DNA of 64,000 bases from assembly GCF_900116145.1 (NCBI RefSeq), contig NZ_FPAB01000004.1, forward strand, positions 310,001 to 374,000. Reading direction: 5' to 3'. Numbering within the stretch: the first letter of the stretch is position 1; each line of letters begins with the position of its first letter. The notes beneath the pieces are model-generated. The model searched no databases, was not told the origin of the DNA, and saw nothing but the letters and a program-made list of their open reading frames with translations. The position numbers were made by a program, and so were the translations under genes. The DNA comes from Streptomyces harbinensis (GTDB taxonomy: Bacteria; Actinomycetota; Actinomycetes; Streptomycetales; Streptomycetaceae). Shown in pieces: positions 27,428 to 36,445 of the stretch.

Positions 27428-28459
27428 TCACTCGTCGACGACCCGGTCCACCTGGGTCGTGGTGTGCCGCAGGATCGCCCGCAGCTCGTCCCCGACCTTC
27501 GGGCCCTTGGCCTCGGCCGGCACGAACAGGATCGACACCTGCATGTGCGGCGGCTCGGCGAACCACCGCTGCTTGCCGTCCCACACGAACGGCGACAGAT
27601 TGCGGTTGACGGTGGCCAGCCCGGCCCGCGCCATGCCCTTCGCCCGCGAGGACATCCCGTGCAGTGCCTTGGGCGCCTCCAGGCCGACCCCGTGCGAGGT
27701 CCCGCCGGCGACGACCGCCAGCCAGCCGTCCCCCGGCGCCTTCTGCTGCCGGTACCCGAAGCGGTCGCCCTTGGCCACCGGCGTCACATCCAGCACCGCG
27801 CCCCGGTACTCCGTCGCCGCGTGGTCGCCCAGCCACAGCCGGGTGCCGATCCGCGCCCGGAACCGGGTCTGCGGGAACTGCTGGCGCAGCCGGGACAGTT
27901 CCTCGGCGCTCAGATGGCTCACGAACATCGTGTCCAGCGGCAGCCGGGCGGCCCGCAGCCGGTCCATCCAGCCGATGACCTCCTCCACCCCGTCCGTGCC
28001 GTCCGTGCGGTCCAGCGGCAGGTGGATCGCGAAGCCCTCCAGCCGGACGTCCTCCAGCGCGGCCCCCAGCTTGCCCAGATCCGCCGGCGTCACCCCGTGC
28101 CGGCGCATCGAGCTCATCACCTCGACGACGACCCGGGACCCCACGAGCCCGTAGACCCCGTCCACCGAGGAGGCCGAGCGGATCACCCGATCGGGGAGCG
28201 GCACCGGCTCCTCGCTGCGCCGGTACGGGGTCAGCACCAGCAGATCGCCGCTGAAGCGGTCCTTCATCGCCTCGGCCTCGTACGCCGTGCCGACCGCCAG
28301 CGTCTCGATGCCCAGCTCGGTGACCTCCTCGGCCAGCCGGTCGTGGCCGAAACCGTAGCCGTTGCCCTTGCAGACCGGCACCAGGTCGGGGAAGTCGGCG
28401 ACGATCTTCCGCTGGTGCGCCCGCCAGCGGTCGGTGTCGACGTAAAGGGTGAGCGCCAT
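27428..28459 (-). CDS. Alanine racemase family PLP enzyme
   Basis: 343 aa. The N-terminal barrel region has the PLP-lysine segment LVPVCKGNGYGFGHDRLA (about residues 26-43), and later HLPLDRTDGTDGVEE, FRARIGTRLWLGD and VAKGDRFGYRQQ. It is related to Alr but diverged, with the usual PLP lysine present, and is smaller than many alanine racemases. It follows femX on the same strand with a 54-bp gap, so a cell-wall amino acid role is likely. It is unlikely to be the only alr of the organism. Confidence 0.8.
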   Translation of the reverse strand: MALTLYVDTDRWRAHQRKIVADFPDLVPVCKGNGYGFGHDRLAEEVTELGIETLAVGTAYEAEAMKDRFSGDLLVLTPYRRSEEPVPLPDRVIRSASSVDGVYGLVGSRVVVEVMSSMRRHGVTPADLGKLGAALEDVRLEGFAIHLPLDRTDGTDGVEEVIGWMDRLRAARLPLDTMFVSHLSAEELSRLRQQFPQTRFRARIGTRLWLGDHAATEYRGAVLDVTPVAKGDRFGYRQQKAPGDGWLAVVAGGTSHGVGLEAPKALHGMSSRAKGMARAGLATVNRNLSPFVWDGKQRWFAEPPHMQVSILFVPAEAKGPKVGDELRAILRHTTTQVDRVVDE

Positions 28460-28513
28460 GGCCGGGAGGGACCCTTCTGTTGGGGTTGTACGAGGGGTGC
28501 GTGGGGGAAGGGG

Positions 28514-29632
28514 TCAGCGCCGCGACATGTAGATGTCGAGCGCCTTGTGCAGCAGCTTGTTCAGCGGGAAATCCCACTCGCCCAGATACTCCGCCGCCTC
28601 CCCGCCCGTACCCACCTTGAACTGGATCAGGCCGAAGAGATGGTCGGTGTCCTCCAGCGAGTCGCCGATGCCCCGCAGGTCGTACACGTGCGCCCCCAGC
28701 GCGTGGGCGTCCTGGAGCATGCGCCACTGCATCGCATTCGAAGGGCGCACCTCGCGCTTGTGGTTGGCGGACGCACCGTACGAATACCACACATGGCCGC
28801 CCACGATCAGCATGGTGGCGGCGGCCACCGGCTCGCCCTCGTGCTTGGCGATGTACAGCCGCATGCGGTCCGGGTCCTCGGCGTTGAGCGCCTTCCACAT
28901 CCGCTCGAAGTACGCCAGCGGCCGGGGCCGGAACTTGTCGCGGACGGCGGTGACCTCGTACAGCTCCTGCCACACCGGCAGATCGTCGTACCCGCCGCGC
29001 ACCACCTCGACACCGGCCTTCTCGGCCTTCTTGATGTTGCGGCGCCACAGCTGGTTGAAGTTCTTGTGGACCTCTTCCAGGGAGCGGTCCTTGAGCGGGA
29101 TCTGGAAGACGTAGCGGGGCTGGACGTCGCCGAAGCCGGCGCCCTCGTCCTCGCCCTGCTGCCAGCCCATCCGGCGCAGCTTGTCGGAGACCTCGAAGGC
29201 GCGCGGCTCCAGCTCGCTGGCCTCGACGTCGCGCAGCCGCTTGACCTCGGGGTTCTGGATGCCGGCCTTGATGGCGGCGGCGTTCCAGCGGCGGATGACG
29301 ACGGGCGGGCCCATCTTGACCGAGAACGCGCCCTGCTTCTTGAGGTGGGCGAGCATCGGGCGCAGCCACTCCTCCAGGTTGGGCGCGAACCAGTTGATGG
29401 TGGGGCCCTCGGGGAGGTAGGCGAGGTAGCGCTTGACCTTGGGCAGCTGCCGGTAGAGGACCAGGCCGGCGCCCACGCAGACGCCGTTGCCGTCGAACCA
29501 GCCCAGGGACTCGGTGCGCCACTCGGCCTTGACGTCGCCCCAGGCAGGTACCTGCATGTGGCTGGCCGCCGGCAGCGAGCGGACATACGCCAGATGCTCC
29601 TCGCGGCTGATGGTCCTCAGGGTCAGGCTCAT
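28514..29632 (-). CDS. femX: FemX/FemAB-type peptidoglycan aminoacyltransferase
   Basis: 372 aa double-GNAT enzyme that uses aminoacyl-tRNA to add the interpeptide bridge residue (glycine in Streptomyces) to the peptidoglycan precursor. The ATG at 29632 is preceded by AAGGAGC. Family motifs visible: MQVPAWGDVKAEW, YLPEGPTINW, KEVHKNFNQLWRRNIKKAEKAGVEV-like segment, YDLRGIGDSLEDTDHLFGLIQFKVGTGG and the C-terminal EYLGEWDFPLN. First gene of the femX-racemase pair. Confidence 0.9.
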   Translation of the reverse strand: MSLTLRTISREEHLAYVRSLPAASHMQVPAWGDVKAEWRTESLGWFDGNGVCVGAGLVLYRQLPKVKRYLAYLPEGPTINWFAPNLEEWLRPMLAHLKKQGAFSVKMGPPVVIRRWNAAAIKAGIQNPEVKRLRDVEASELEPRAFEVSDKLRRMGWQQGEDEGAGFGDVQPRYVFQIPLKDRSLEEVHKNFNQLWRRNIKKAEKAGVEVVRGGYDDLPVWQELYEVTAVRDKFRPRPLAYFERMWKALNAEDPDRMRLYIAKHEGEPVAAATMLIVGGHVWYSYGASANHKREVRPSNAMQWRMLQDAHALGAHVYDLRGIGDSLEDTDHLFGLIQFKVGTGGEAAEYLGEWDFPLNKLLHKALDIYMSRR

Positions 29633-29784
29633 TCGGGGCGCTCCTTGGGCGTCTGTCGCGGCGTCTGGCGGGAAGCCTAGCGGCGCGGCGGACGCGCGGG
29701 GCGCGGTGGCCTGCCCGGGAGGCGGGTTCGGTGGGGCGATCGGCCGGGGATCGGCGCGGGATCGGCCCCGGATCGGCGCGGGGT

Positions 29785-30087
29785 TCAGCCCAGGACGCCG
29801 CCGAAGAGGCCGCCGTGGGCCATGGCGAGGTAGAAGCCGGTTGCGGCGGCGCCCAGGCCGATGACCAGGACGAATCGTTCGGCGGTGGTGGCCGAGACCA
29901 GCTGGCCCCAGCCGCCGGTGACGATGCCGGCCAGGCCGATCCAGGAGGCCGGCAGGTGCATGCCGTGCCACAGGGAGAGGATCAGCGCCACCGGGCCGAG
30001 GACGGCGGTGACGGCGGCGAGGGTGTTGGGGAGGGGGTGGGGGTGGCCGTCGGAGTTGAAGACGCTGCCGAGTGTCATGTGGGCCAT
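29785..30087 (-). CDS. Small membrane protein of unknown function
   Basis: 100 aa from the ATG at 30087, which has a strong AGGAGGTG 5 nt upstream. Three hydrophobic segments ([64 protein letters not shown]) and a Gly-rich end. I do not recognise the family beyond similar small streptomycete proteins at this position upstream of rpsF. The neighbouring 152 bp to femX hold a run of repeated GATCGGCGCGGG-like units. Confidence 0.7.
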   Translation of the reverse strand: MAHMTLGSVFNSDGHPHPLPNTLAAVTAVLGPVALILSLWHGMHLPASWIGLAGIVTGGWGQLVSATTAERFVLVIGLGAAATGFYLAMAHGGLFGGVLG

Positions 30088-30292
30088 GGGGCACCTCCTG
30101 CGGAGCGCTGGGAAGCCGTGTACCCGATCCATCCAGGTTGCTCGCGCGGGGGCCGGATTTCAACCGGAAGGGGCGGGGCGGGTACGGTGTACTGTCCCGT
30201 GTTCCGTCACTGACGGGCAGGGGATACGCATCACGACCCTCCTGCCACGGATCGTCCGTGGCCGCCTGAGTCCAGAGGAGGTGGGTTCCTTC

Positions 30293-30583
30293 ATGCGTCA
30301 CTACGAGGTGATGATCATCCTCGACCCCGATCTTGAGGAGCGCGCTGTCGCCCCCCTGATCGAGAGCTTCCTTGCCGTGGTCCGCCAGGGCGACGGCAAG
30401 GTGGAGAAGATCGACACGTGGGGTCGCCGTCGGCTCTCCTACGAGATCAACAAGAAGCCCGAGGGCATCTACTCCGTCATCGACCTGCAGGCAGCCCCCG
30501 AGACCGTCAAGGAACTCGACCGGCAGCTGAACCTCAACGAGTCGGTTCTGCGGACCAAGGTCCTCCGTCCCTCCACCCACTGA
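30293..30583 (+). CDS. rpsF: 30S ribosomal protein S6
   Basis: 96 aa, full length, beginning [17 protein letters not shown] and containing the S6 core [20 protein letters not shown]. The ATG at 30293 is preceded by AGAGGAGGTGG. First gene of the rpsF-ssb-rpsR-rplI operon. Confidence 0.97.
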   Translation: MRHYEVMIILDPDLEERAVAPLIESFLAVVRQGDGKVEKIDTWGRRRLSYEINKKPEGIYSVIDLQAAPETVKELDRQLNLNESVLRTKVLRPSTH

Positions 30584-30685
30584 GCGAGCACGCTCCGCGG
30601 GATCAGCGGGACACCGAGTAGCGATGTCAGTGCCATAAGTAATCATCGCAGCAACAGCAGTTAGCACCCCGCCGAGAGGTTCACC

Positions 30686-31249
30686 ATGGCAGGCGAGACC
30701 GTCATCACGGTTGTCGGCAATCTGGTCGACGACCCCGAGCTGCGCTTCACCCCCTCAGGTGCGGCGGTCGCGAAGTTCCGTGTCGCGTCCACGCCGCGCA
30801 TCTTCGACCGGCAGAGCAACGAGTGGCGGGACGGCGAGAGCCTGTTCCTGACCTGCTCGGTCTGGCGGCAGGCGGCGGAGAACGTCGCCGAGTCCCTCAC
30901 CAAGGGGACCCGTGTCATCGTGCAGGGCCGGCTCAAGCAGCGGTCGTACGACGACCGGGAGGGCGTCAAGCGCACGGTCTTCGAGCTGGAGGTCGACGAG
31001 GTCGGCGCCAGCCTGAGGAACGCGACGGCCAAGGTCACCCGGACCAGCGGCGGCGGCCGCGGTGGTCAGGGCGGCGGCGGCTGGGGCGGTGGCGGCGGCC
31101 AGGGCCAGCAGCAGGGCGGTGGCGGCGCTCCGGGCAACGACCCGTGGGCGACCGGCGCACCGGCCGGCGGTGGCCAGCAGGGCGGCGGCGGTGGTGGCGG
31201 CTGGGGCGGTGGCTCCGGCGGCGGCTACTCGGACGAGCCCCCGTTCTGA
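30686..31249 (+). CDS. ssb: Single-stranded DNA-binding protein
   Basis: 187 aa. The N-terminal OB fold (about 1-110) begins [21 protein letters not shown] and contains [26 protein letters not shown] long Gly/Gln-rich linker and the acidic tip DEPPF, which recruits replication partners, complete the protein. It lies between rpsF and rpsR, where the housekeeping Streptomyces ssb (ssbA) is found. Confidence 0.96.
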   Translation: MAGETVITVVGNLVDDPELRFTPSGAAVAKFRVASTPRIFDRQSNEWRDGESLFLTCSVWRQAAENVAESLTKGTRVIVQGRLKQRSYDDREGVKRTVFELEVDEVGASLRNATAKVTRTSGGGRGGQGGGGWGGGGGQGQQQGGGGAPGNDPWATGAPAGGGQQGGGGGGGWGGGSGGGYSDEPPF

Positions 31250-31321
31250 GGCCCGTACGCGGGCTGAGGGGAACGGCCGGGTTCGGCTCTTCACTTCTTT
31301 TTGAGATCAACGGAGAAAAAC

Positions 31322-31558
31322 ATGGCGAAGCCGCCTGCGCGCAAGCCGAAGAAGAAGGTTTGCGTGTTCTGCAAGGAGAAGATCTCCTACGTGGACTACA
31401 AGGACACGAACCTGCTGCGGAAGTTCATTTCCGACCGCGGCAAGATCCGTGCCCGCCGGGTGACCGGCAACTGCACCCAGCACCAGCGCGATGTCGCCAC
31501 GGCCGTGAAGAACAGCCGTGAGATGGCGCTGCTGCCCTACACCTCGACCGCGCGCTAA
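31322..31558 (+). CDS. rpsR: 30S ribosomal protein S18 (zinc-binding form)
   Basis: 78 aa. The ATG at 31322 has GGAGA upstream; seven residues encoded before it are rejected. It carries the C+ zinc ligands C14, C17, C51 and H54 (CVFC and NCTQH). Many Streptomyces encode a second, cysteine-free S18 under zinc control elsewhere. Confidence 0.96.
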   Translation: MAKPPARKPKKKVCVFCKEKISYVDYKDTNLLRKFISDRGKIRARRVTGNCTQHQRDVATAVKNSREMALLPYTSTAR

Positions 31559-31576
31559 GGAAGGGTGGTTAGCAGC

Positions 31577-32029
31577 ATGAAGATCATCCTGACGAGCGAG
31601 GTCTCCGGCCTGGGTACGGCCGGTGACGTTGTCGAGGTCAAGGACGGGTACGCCCGTAACTACCTGCTTCCCCGCGGTGTCGCGATCCGCTGGACCCGGG
31701 GTGGCGAGAAGGACGTCGAGCAGATTCGGCGGGCGCGGAAGATCCGCGAGATCGCCACGATCGAGCAGGCGAACGACATCAAGGCCGAGCTGGAGAAGGT
31801 CACGGTCCGGCTGAAGGTCCGTGCGGGCTCCGGCGGCCGGCTGTTCGGTTCGGTCACCCCGGCGGACATCGTCTCCGCGGTGAAGACCTCCGGTGGCCCG
31901 GATGTCGACAAGCGCCGTATCGAGCTGAGCAACCCGATCAAGAGCCTGGGCACCCACCAGGTCTCGGTCCGTCTCCACCCGGAGGTCGTGGCCAAGGTCG
32001 GTCTGCACGTCGACGCGTCGGCGAAGTAG
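31577..32029 (+). CDS. rplI: 50S ribosomal protein L9
   Basis: 150 aa, start ATG at 31577 ([34 protein letters not shown]). The N-terminal L9 signature and the C-terminal domain ([36 protein letters not shown]) are joined by the usual long helix. Last gene of the operon, followed by a terminator. Confidence 0.97.
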   Translation: MKIILTSEVSGLGTAGDVVEVKDGYARNYLLPRGVAIRWTRGGEKDVEQIRRARKIREIATIEQANDIKAELEKVTVRLKVRAGSGGRLFGSVTPADIVSAVKTSGGPDVDKRRIELSNPIKSLGTHQVSVRLHPEVVAKVGLHVDASAK

Positions 32030-32064
32030 GGCACGGGCGGCCCCGCGCGGGCCGTACCGGGCAG

Positions 32065-32113
32065 CGGCGCCGGCCGCGTTCCCGTCCAGCAGGGCGGGGC
32101 GCGGCCGGCGCCG
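32065..32113. terminator. Terminator between rplI and the MATE gene
   Basis: 14-bp perfect stem (CGGCGCCGGCCGCG and its complement) with a 21-nt loop, followed by a T-rich stretch, between convergent genes. Confidence 0.75.
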
Positions 32114-32148
32114 TTCCGTTTCGGTGGGCGGGTGCGGGACCGTACGGG

Positions 32149-33483
32149 TCAGGCGCGCTCGGCGCCGGTGACCAGCCAGCGGCCGGTGCGGGTGCGCAGC
32201 CCGAGGGTGACCAGGCGGGTGGCCATCATCAGTCCGGCCATCGCCCACCACAGGGTGGTGACGCCGCCGCCGATGGTGGGCACCAGCAGGGCGGCGGGGG
32301 CAAAGACGGCGAGGGTGAGCAGCATGGCGGCGGCCAGGTATGGTCCGTCACCGGCGCCCATGAGGACGCCGTCCAGGACGAAGACGACACCGGCGAGTGG
32401 CTGGGTGACGGCGATGATGAGCAGCACCGGCAGCAGCCGGTCGTGCACGTCGGTGTCGCTGGTGAACAGCCCCATGGTGAGCGGGCCGGCGACGGCGACC
32501 AGCGCGCCGAGGGCCAGGCCGGAGACAATGCCCCAGCCGACCATGCGGCGGCAGATGGCCCGGGCGCCTTCGGCGTCGCCCGCGCCGAGGTAGCGGCCGA
32601 TGATGGCCTGGCCCGCGATGGCGATGGCGTCCAGGGCGAAGGCGAGCAGCATCCAGATGGTGAGAGCGATCTGGTGGGCGGCGACATCGGCGTCGCCGAG
32701 CCGGGTGGCGACGAGGGTGGCGAGCAGGGAGATGGCGCGCAGCGAGAGGGTGCGTACCAGGAGCGGGGCGCCGGCCCTGGCGCTGCCCCGGATACCGGAC
32801 GGGTCGGGGCGCAGCGATACGGCGTGCTGCCGGGCGCCGCGCAGGACGGTGCGCAGATAGACGGCGGCCATGCCGTACTGGGCGATGACCGTGCCCCAGG
32901 CGGATCCGGCGATGCCCCAGCCGAGGCCGTAGATGAACAGGCCGTTGAGGGCGATGTTGGCGGTGAAGCCGCCGATGGCGACGTAGAGCGGGGTGCGGGT
33001 GTCCTGGAGGCCGCGCAGCACGCCGGTGGCGGCGAGCACGATGAGCATGGCGGGGATGCCGAGGATGCTGATCCGCAGATAGGTGGTCGCGTGCGGGGCG
33101 GCGGTGGGGGAGGCGCCGAAGGCGTCGATGAGGGTGGCGGCGGTGGGGATGCCGAGCAGGACGACGGCGAGTCCGAGGAGGACGGCGAGCCAGATGCCGT
33201 GGACGCCCTGGCGGAGGGCGGCGGGCAGGTCGCCGGCGCCGAGGCGGCGGGCGACGGTGCCGGTGGTGGCGTAGGCGAGGAAGACGAAGACGTTGACGGC
33301 GGTGGTGAGCAGGGCGGCGGCGATGCCGAGGCCGGCCAGCTGGGGGGTGCCGAGGTGGCCGATCATGGCGCTGTCGGCGAGGAGGAAGAGCGGCTCGGCG
33401 ACGAGGGCGCCGAAGGCGGGGAGAGCGAGGGTGAGGATCTCGCGGTCGTGGCGGCGGTGGGTGGCGGTGCTCTGCGAGGACAC
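32149..33483 (-). CDS. MATE family efflux transporter (DinF-like)
   Basis: 444 aa with 12 hydrophobic segments. MATE signatures are EILTLALPAFGALVAEPLFLLADSAMIGHLGTPQLAGLG near the start and LGAGDAEGARAICRRM in the middle, of the DinF type. The likely start is the GTG at 33483; the open frame to 33663 has no ribosome site and crosses a DnaA-box cluster. No clear Shine-Dalgarno precedes the GTG either. Substrate unknown; DinF proteins handle toxic cations and oxidants in other bacteria. Confidence 0.88.
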   Translation of the reverse strand: MSSQSTATHRRHDREILTLALPAFGALVAEPLFLLADSAMIGHLGTPQLAGLGIAAALLTTAVNVFVFLAYATTGTVARRLGAGDLPAALRQGVHGIWLAVLLGLAVVLLGIPTAATLIDAFGASPTAAPHATTYLRISILGIPAMLIVLAATGVLRGLQDTRTPLYVAIGGFTANIALNGLFIYGLGWGIAGSAWGTVIAQYGMAAVYLRTVLRGARQHAVSLRPDPSGIRGSARAGAPLLVRTLSLRAISLLATLVATRLGDADVAAHQIALTIWMLLAFALDAIAIAGQAIIGRYLGAGDAEGARAICRRMVGWGIVSGLALGALVAVAGPLTMGLFTSDTDVHDRLLPVLLIIAVTQPLAGVVFVLDGVLMGAGDGPYLAAAMLLTLAVFAPAALLVPTIGGGVTTLWWAMAGLMMATRLVTLGLRTRTGRWLVTGAERA

Positions 33484-33883
33484 GAGGAGATCCAAACATC
33501 CACAGGTAATAGACGCAATGGTTTTGTGATCCTTACCTCGATCCCTCTCCGGTGTGATGGTCTGCGGTCGTTGTCGTGAGCCCGGCGAGTGAACGAGCGT
33601 TCCCGTCATCGCGGCTGCGCGGAGGGTGAACGCCCAGGTCAGAGCGGGTGCGAAGTGGATCATGAACGGGTGTCACCCGGACCCCGCAACGCCTTGTCCA
33701 CAGCGAGTCCCGGCTTATCCACAGGATGCGATCTGAAATCCACATAGCCTGTGGATAACTTGTCCGCTCCACCCCTCCCCCGGCTGTCCGCCGCGGCGGC
33801 CGACTGCCGTAGCGTAGGTCCGCGCCGGGCGCGGACGATACGGATCCGGGCCGCGCCCGAGGTCCGGGAGGAGGTGGGGTTCG
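33484..33883. promoter_or_regulatory. DnaA-box cluster in the MATE/dnaB intergenic region
   Basis: Between 33694 and 33758 there are TTGTCCACA (33694-33702), TTATCCACA (33715-33723), AAATCCACA (33736-33744) and, reversed, TGTGGATAA (33750-33758). A weaker TTGTCCGCT follows at 33760-33768, and ACATCCACA lies at 33496-33504. Three of these are perfect DnaA boxes. The cluster lies 116-190 bp before the dnaB start. No gene is seen in the remaining sequence. Confidence 0.8.
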
Positions 33884-35338
33884 ATGGCCGAGTACGAGCA
33901 CGGGGACCCCCCCTGGGACGACGCAGCACCCGGGGAGGGCCCCCCGCAGGTGCCCCAGGCCCGCGGCGGCTCGCGTCGTGGCCCGGACGACGACGACCCG
34001 CCCCCCGCCGGCTTCGAGCGGGTCCCCCCGCAGGACGTCCGCGCCGAACAGTCCGTCCTCGGCGGCATGCTGCTGTCCAAGGACGCCATCGCCGACGTGG
34101 TCGAGACCCTGCGCGGTGCGGACTTCTACAAGCCCGCCCACGAGACCATCTACGCCGCGATCCTCGACCTCTACGCCAAGGGCGAGCCCGCCGACCCCAT
34201 CACCGTCGCCAACGAACTGACCAAGCGCGGCGAACTCGCCAAGGTCGGCGGCGCCGGCTACGTGCACTCGATCGTGCAGATGGTCCCCACCGCGGCCAAC
34301 GCGCTGTACTACGCCGAGATCGTCCACGACAAAGCGGTCCTGCGCCGCCTGGTCCAGGCCGGCACCCGCATCACCCAGATGGGGTACGCGGCGGACGGCG
34401 ACGTGGACGACATCGTCAACACGGCACAGGCCGAGGTGTACCAGGTCACCGAGCAGCGCACCTCCGAGGACTACCTGCCGCTCAGCGACATCATGGAGGG
34501 CGCCCTCGACGAGATCGAGGCGATCGGCGCCCGCAGCGGCGAGATGACCGGCGTCCCCACCGGCTTCACCGACCTGGACGCCCTCACCAACGGCCTGCAC
34601 CCCGGCCAGATGATCGTCATCGCCGCCCGCCCGGCCATGGGCAAGTCAACGCTTGCCTTGGATTTCGCCCGGGCCTGCTCCATCAAGCACAAGCTGCCCA
34701 GTGTCATCTTCTCGCTGGAGATGGGGCGCAACGAGATCGCCATGCGTCTGCTGTCCGCCGAGGCGCGGGTGGCGCTGCACCACATGCGGTCCGGCAGCAT
34801 GACCGACGAGGACTGGACGCGGGTGGCGCGGCAGATGACGGAGGTCAACGACGCGCCGCTGTACATCGACGACTCGCCGAACCTGTCGATGATGGAGATC
34901 CGCGCCAAGTGCCGGCGGCTCAAGCAGCGCAACGATCTGCGGCTGGTCGTCATCGACTATCTCCAGCTGATGCAGTCGGGCGGCAGCCGCCGCCCGGAGA
35001 GCCGGCAGCAGGAGGTCTCGGAGATGTCCCGGAATCTGAAGCTGCTGGCCAAGGAGCTGGAGGTGCCGGTGATCGCGCTCTCCCAGCTGAACCGTGGCCC
35101 CGAGCAGCGCACCGACAAGAAGCCGATGGTCTCCGACCTGCGGGAATCGGGTTCGATCGAGCAGGACGCCGACATGGTGATCCTGCTGCACCGGGAGGAC
35201 GCCTACGAGAAGGAGTCCCCCCGGGCCGGTGAGGCGGACCTGATCGTGGCCAAGCACCGTAACGGTCCCACCGCCACGATCACGGTCGCCTTCCAGGGGC
35301 ACTACTCGCGCTTCGTCAACATGGAGGGCGGCTTCTGA
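33884..35338 (+). CDS. dnaB: Replicative DNA helicase DnaB
   Basis: 484 aa hexameric helicase. The ATG at 33884 is preceded by GGGAGGAGG. A hydrophilic N-terminal tail of about 45 residues is followed by the N-terminal domain (DVRAEQSVLGGMLLSKDAIADVVE). The RecA-like motor has Walker A ARPAMGKSTLALD near 252, Walker B LVVIDYLQLM, and SQLNRGPEQR with DLRESGSIEQDADMV. No intein interrupts it. The 3' end overlaps the convergent thioredoxin-like gene by 37 bp. Confidence 0.97.
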   Translation: MAEYEHGDPPWDDAAPGEGPPQVPQARGGSRRGPDDDDPPPAGFERVPPQDVRAEQSVLGGMLLSKDAIADVVETLRGADFYKPAHETIYAAILDLYAKGEPADPITVANELTKRGELAKVGGAGYVHSIVQMVPTAANALYYAEIVHDKAVLRRLVQAGTRITQMGYAADGDVDDIVNTAQAEVYQVTEQRTSEDYLPLSDIMEGALDEIEAIGARSGEMTGVPTGFTDLDALTNGLHPGQMIVIAARPAMGKSTLALDFARACSIKHKLPSVIFSLEMGRNEIAMRLLSAEARVALHHMRSGSMTDEDWTRVARQMTEVNDAPLYIDDSPNLSMMEIRAKCRRLKQRNDLRLVVIDYLQLMQSGGSRRPESRQQEVSEMSRNLKLLAKELEVPVIALSQLNRGPEQRTDKKPMVSDLRESGSIEQDADMVILLHREDAYEKESPRAGEADLIVAKHRNGPTATITVAFQGHYSRFVNMEGGF

Positions 35339-35619
35339 ACGGCGCCGCCCTCGCGGTGCGCCTCCCACGCTGCGTCGATCTCCCGGAGCAGCCGCTGCCG
35401 TGACCGGCTGCCGACCAGCCGCAGCACGGGTTGTCCGGCGTCGAAGAGGATCAGGGTCGGCAGGGACAGTACGCCGTGGGCGGCGGTGGTCGCCGGGTGG
35501 TGGTCGGCGTCCAGCTGGACGACCTTGAGCCGGTCCGCCCGTTCCGCGGCGATCGCGCCGAGCACCGGGCCCAGCTGGCGGCAGCCTGGGCACCAGTCGG
35601 CGGTGAACTTCACCAGCAC
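35302..35619 (-). pseudogene. Thioredoxin-like protein, probably 5'-truncated
   Basis: 105 aa from a GTG at 35619, beginning directly with the second strand of the thioredoxin fold (VLVKFTADWCPGCRQ). The 25-30 residues that normally precede it are missing, and upstream in-frame codons give only an Arg/Ser-rich stretch (RSRSPSRTHRP). No ribosome site is visible. The active site is WCPGC rather than WCGPC. The later parts (QLDADHHPATTAAHGVLSLPTLILF) look normal. The truncation point coincides with that of the divergent beta-clamp-like gene, so both probably lost their 5' ends in one deletion. Confidence 0.65.
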
Positions 35620-35629
35620 CGGCCGGTGG

Positions 35630-36028
35630 GTGCGGGACGGCGAGCGGGAGCGCCGGCTGCCGTTGGTGGCGGGGGAGTTCCCGGCGTACCGGCTGGTGCT
35701 GGACGCGCTGGAGCCGGTGCGGCACCGGGTGATCGCGGACCGGGTGGCGCTGGGCGCGGCGCTGTCTCAGGCGCGGACGCCGGTGGTGGTGCGGACGGGG
35801 GGTCCGGCGGGGCTGCTGGTGGGTGAGACGGCGGTGCCGGCGCTGGTGACCGGGCCGGGGCTGCGGGTGGCGTTCGATCCGGTGGTGCTGGCGGGGGCGG
35901 TGGAGTCGGCGGTGGGCCCGGATGTGCTGCTGGAGCTGGGCGGGGAGGGAGCCGGGCCGGTGCGGGTGCGGTCGGCGGATCAGGGTGGTTTCACGACGCT
36001 GGTGATGGTGGTGCGGGATGGATCCTGA
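35630..36028 (+). pseudogene. Beta-clamp (DnaN) C-terminal-domain-like protein, probably 5'-truncated
   Basis: 132 aa from a GTG at 35630. It resembles the third domain of the DNA polymerase III sliding clamp: LPLVAGEFPAYRLVLDALEP, LRVAFDPVVLAGAVESAVGPDVLLEL and FTTLVMVVRDGS match EFPxYRxLLP, IAFNPxYL and a YLIMPVRL-like end. I recall Streptomyces MerR-type regulators that carry such a clamp-like C-terminus; if this was one, its DNA-binding part is gone. The frame upstream is antisense to the thioredoxin remnant. It overlaps the next gene by 11 bp. Confidence 0.6.
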
Positions 36029-36445
36029 GAACGCGGTGGTGGCGCTGTGCGCCGAGGGGATGGCGACGGGGGACGACGCGTTGTTCCTGCGGGCGTGGGA
36101 GGTGGCGGCGGACGACTGGGAGCGGTGCGTGGCGGCGCACTACGTGGCGCTGTCCCGGCCGGGGGCGGCCCAGCGGTTGCGGTGGAACCGGCGGTGTCTG
36201 GAACTGGCGGACGCGGTGGGGGACGCGCGGGTGGCCGGGTTCTATCCGTCGCTGCACGCCGCTCTGGGCCGGGCGTGGGAGGACCTTGGCGAGGTGGCGG
36301 CGGCCCGGGAGGAGTTCGAGCGGGCGGCGGGGCGTGCCGGGGTGCTGGGGAGGACGCGTACGGGGCATCGCTGCGGGAGGCGATCGCGGAGGGGCTGCGG
36401 CGGACGGGTGGGGTGGGGCCGCGGGGGTGGGCGGGGGTCAGGTGA
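36018..36445 (+). pseudogene. TPR-like protein gene with a frameshift
   Basis: The frame from the ATG at 36018 encodes a helical, TPR-like protein (RWNRRCLELADAVGDARVAGFYPSLHAALGRAWEDLGEVAAAREEFERAAGRAG) up to about 36347. The expected C-terminus (EDAYGASLREAIAEGLRRT) continues in the other frame to a stop at 36445. One missing G in the run at 36347-36350 explains this. Without correction the frame runs on to 37145 as Gly/Arg-rich nonsense. Either a recent single-base deletion or a sequencing error. Confidence 0.7.

Noticed and set aside
33884..35338. Intein in DnaB
   Set aside because: Motifs are contiguous and the length is normal.
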